In this document: piece after piece, positions 14,108 to 14,939 of the stretch
How positions within the stretch are numbered: the first letter of the stretch is position 1
Layout: each line of letters opens with the position of its first letter
From: Gammaproteobacteria bacterium
GTDB lineage: Bacteria; Pseudomonadota; Gammaproteobacteria; Chromatiales; Sedimenticolaceae
Reading direction: 5' to 3'
Length of the DNA: 14,939 bases
Assembly: GCA_020445165.1 (NCBI GenBank)
Contig: JAGRHE010000050.1
Location: 1 to 14,939 of the forward strand
The notes under the pieces: model-generated
Databases searched by the model: none
Told to the model about the DNA's origin: nothing
The model's input: only the letters and a program-made list of their open reading frames with translations
Made by a program: the position numbers and the translations under genes

Positions 14108-14641
14108 ATGAACCCAATCACGAAACTTGCAGCTGCCGCCGGCGTTGCGATCCTTATGGCCGGCTGTCAGTCGAACATGCCCCAGTTCGGCGGACAATCC
14201 GGTGTCTCGATTGTCGATCCGGGCAGCCGTGGACATCTGCAGGCCGAGCTGACCATGGCCGACTACACCGAGCTGGCCGAAAAGGTCACGACCAAGATGC
14301 TGGACTCGCGCCTGGTCCAGGATTGGCGGTCGAAGCCGCGCCTGATCCTGGCCAAGCTGCGCAACAATACCGATAACGAGAATATCCGCATGGCGGATAT
14401 CTATGACCGCATCACCGAGGTCCTGCTCAATTCCAATACCGTGCGCCTGGTCGATACGTCGGCCACCAGTTTCGATTACGTGGTGCGCTCTGAACTCTCT
14501 TCCAACCGCCAGTACGGTTCGGGTGGACAGGAGCTGGTCGGGTACAAGCTCGAGCTGAAGCTGTTCACGATCAGTGGCGAGATGAAGGGACAGTGGTCGG
14601 GAACTCTGACGCTGGCCAAGGGCAAGAAGTCCTTCCTGTAA
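14108..14641 (+). CDS. lpoB: Penicillin-binding protein activator LpoB
   Basis: This 177-residue outer-membrane lipoprotein activates a class A penicillin-binding protein (PBP1B in E. coli) and so stimulates peptidoglycan synthesis. The lipobox is LMAGC with C20 lipidated and Q at +2 (outer-membrane retention). The globular domain (about 45-177) carries the family pattern: MADYTELAEKVTTKML, KPRLILAKLRNNTDNENIRM, DIYDRITEVLLNS, VRLVDTSATSFDYVVRSELSS, GYKLELKLFTISGEMKGQWSG. It is shorter than E. coli LpoB (213 residues) because the Pro/Gln-rich linker is nearly absent, which would reduce its reach through the peptidoglycan. It is preceded by GGGAG and lies 20 bp after ycfL. Its own fold is related to the CsgG-like modules of genes 1 and 2 of this operon. 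Confidence 0.9.
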   Translation: MNPITKLAAAAGVAILMAGCQSNMPQFGGQSGVSIVDPGSRGHLQAELTMADYTELAEKVTTKMLDSRLVQDWRSKPRLILAKLRNNTDNENIRMADIYDRITEVLLNSNTVRLVDTSATSFDYVVRSELSSNRQYGSGGQELVGYKLELKLFTISGEMKGQWSGTLTLAKGKKSFL

Positions 14642-14652
14642 TGACCGTTGCC

Positions 14653-14680
14653 GGTCGTGGTCCGCAGCCGGACCACGACC
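14653..14680 (+). terminator. Perfect 11-bp stem hairpin after lpoB
   Basis: GGTCGTGGTCC (14653-14663), loop GCAGCC and GGACCACGACC (14670-14680) form a perfect stem 12 bases after the lpoB stop. There is only a weak T-run downstream (TTTCT at 14691-14695), so it may terminate inefficiently, or mainly protect the mRNA 3' end. Confidence 0.6.
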
Positions 14681-14939
14681 TCTGACCGCGTTTCTCCCCG
14701 CCACTCGCCCGAGGCCTGCCCGTTGTCGGGCCGGGCCTGCCAAATCTTGTTTCAATGCTGATTTTCGGCATTTGTGCCGAGTTAGGGCCTCGCCACAGCG
14801 TCCCGTGTCGCGGGCAAGCGTGTCTGCAGTCCTTTGAGGCTGTGAAATCCTGCAAAATTTCCAGAAGAGCCGGCGGCCGGGCAGGACCGTGGTCGCAATC
14901 CTTCGTCGCTGTTTGCACTTGGCGCAAACACGGCTAAGA
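14681..14939. other. Non-coding right edge
   Basis: No convincing gene is seen. An ATG frame at 14755-14937 has no ribosome site, and its translation resembles nothing I know. Two short dyads are present: GCCCG-TTGT-CGGGC (about 14718-14731) and TGTTTGC-7 nt-GCAAACA (14910-14930). Confidence 0.4.
14910..14930. repeat. Perfect 7-bp palindrome near the window edge
   Basis: TGTTTGC and GCAAACA are separated by ACTTGGC. The spacing and symmetry are compatible with an operator or a small hairpin upstream of the next, unseen gene. Confidence 0.35.

Noticed and set aside
14755..14937. A 60-codon plus-strand frame at the right edge
   Set aside because: There is no Shine-Dalgarno sequence before the ATG, the amino-acid make-up is Cys/Arg-rich, and it resembles no known small protein.
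1..14939. CRISPR array, tRNA or rRNA genes, phage genes
   Set aside because: No regularly spaced direct repeats, no cloverleaf with CCA end, no rRNA-like or phage structural sequence was recognised on either strand.

Overview
The window looks like a GC-rich gammaproteobacterial chromosome. Two things suggest this. One is an lpoB/ycfL pair at the right end, a lineage-typical peptidoglycan and outer-membrane lipoprotein pair. The other is a four-gene sucrose-synthesis operon of the kind known from halotolerant methanotrophs and sulfur or ammonia oxidisers. No rRNA, tRNA or taxonomic marker gene is present, so nothing finer than 'halotolerant gammaproteobacterium' is justified.

Region 1 (1-2360) is an accessory island. 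A 1.79 kb IS1182-type insertion sequence (60-1849, one DDE transposase) has perfect 15-bp terminal inverted repeats and sits between two copies of GTT. Right after it is a small AT-rich gene for a stand-alone BLUF blue-light photoreceptor (1874-2335). The BLUF gene is bracketed by GTTAGCATT (1850-1858) and its exact inverse AATGCTAAC (2334-2342). The second copy continues into AAGTC and GTTCAAAC, the layout of the left half of an integron attC site. Removing the IS joins bases 1-59 to the BLUF gene and rebuilds GCTTACC-TTGGC-GTTAGCA, which looks like the right half of an attC site. The best reading is a fossil integron gene cassette carrying a photoreceptor, with an IS inserted exactly in its recombination core and its own attC cut short next to the sucrose operon.

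Region 2 (2361-8311, minus strand) is a compact operon: sps (sucrose-phosphate synthase), spp (sucrose-phosphate phosphatase), fruK (PfkB-family fructokinase) and ams (amylosucrase-like GH13). Sps and Spp make sucrose from UDP-glucose and fructose-6-phosphate. Ams can split sucrose to fructose and glucan, and FruK returns the fructose to the phosphate pool. The set is a closed cycle for making and recovering a compatible solute.

Region 3 (8531-14641, plus strand) diverges from sps across a 219-bp intergenic region. It is a five-gene envelope operon: a secreted CsgG/LpoB-like protein, a secreted 828-residue protein with three CsgG/LpoB-like modules, a secreted COG3014-like repeat protein, the lipoprotein YcfL and the lipoprotein LpoB (activator of a class A penicillin-binding protein). 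Counting LpoB, the operon encodes about five copies of one fold, so it is a candidate multi-protein periplasmic or outer-membrane assembly linked to cell-wall synthesis. A perfect 11-bp stem hairpin follows lpoB. The last 250 bp hold no convincing gene.
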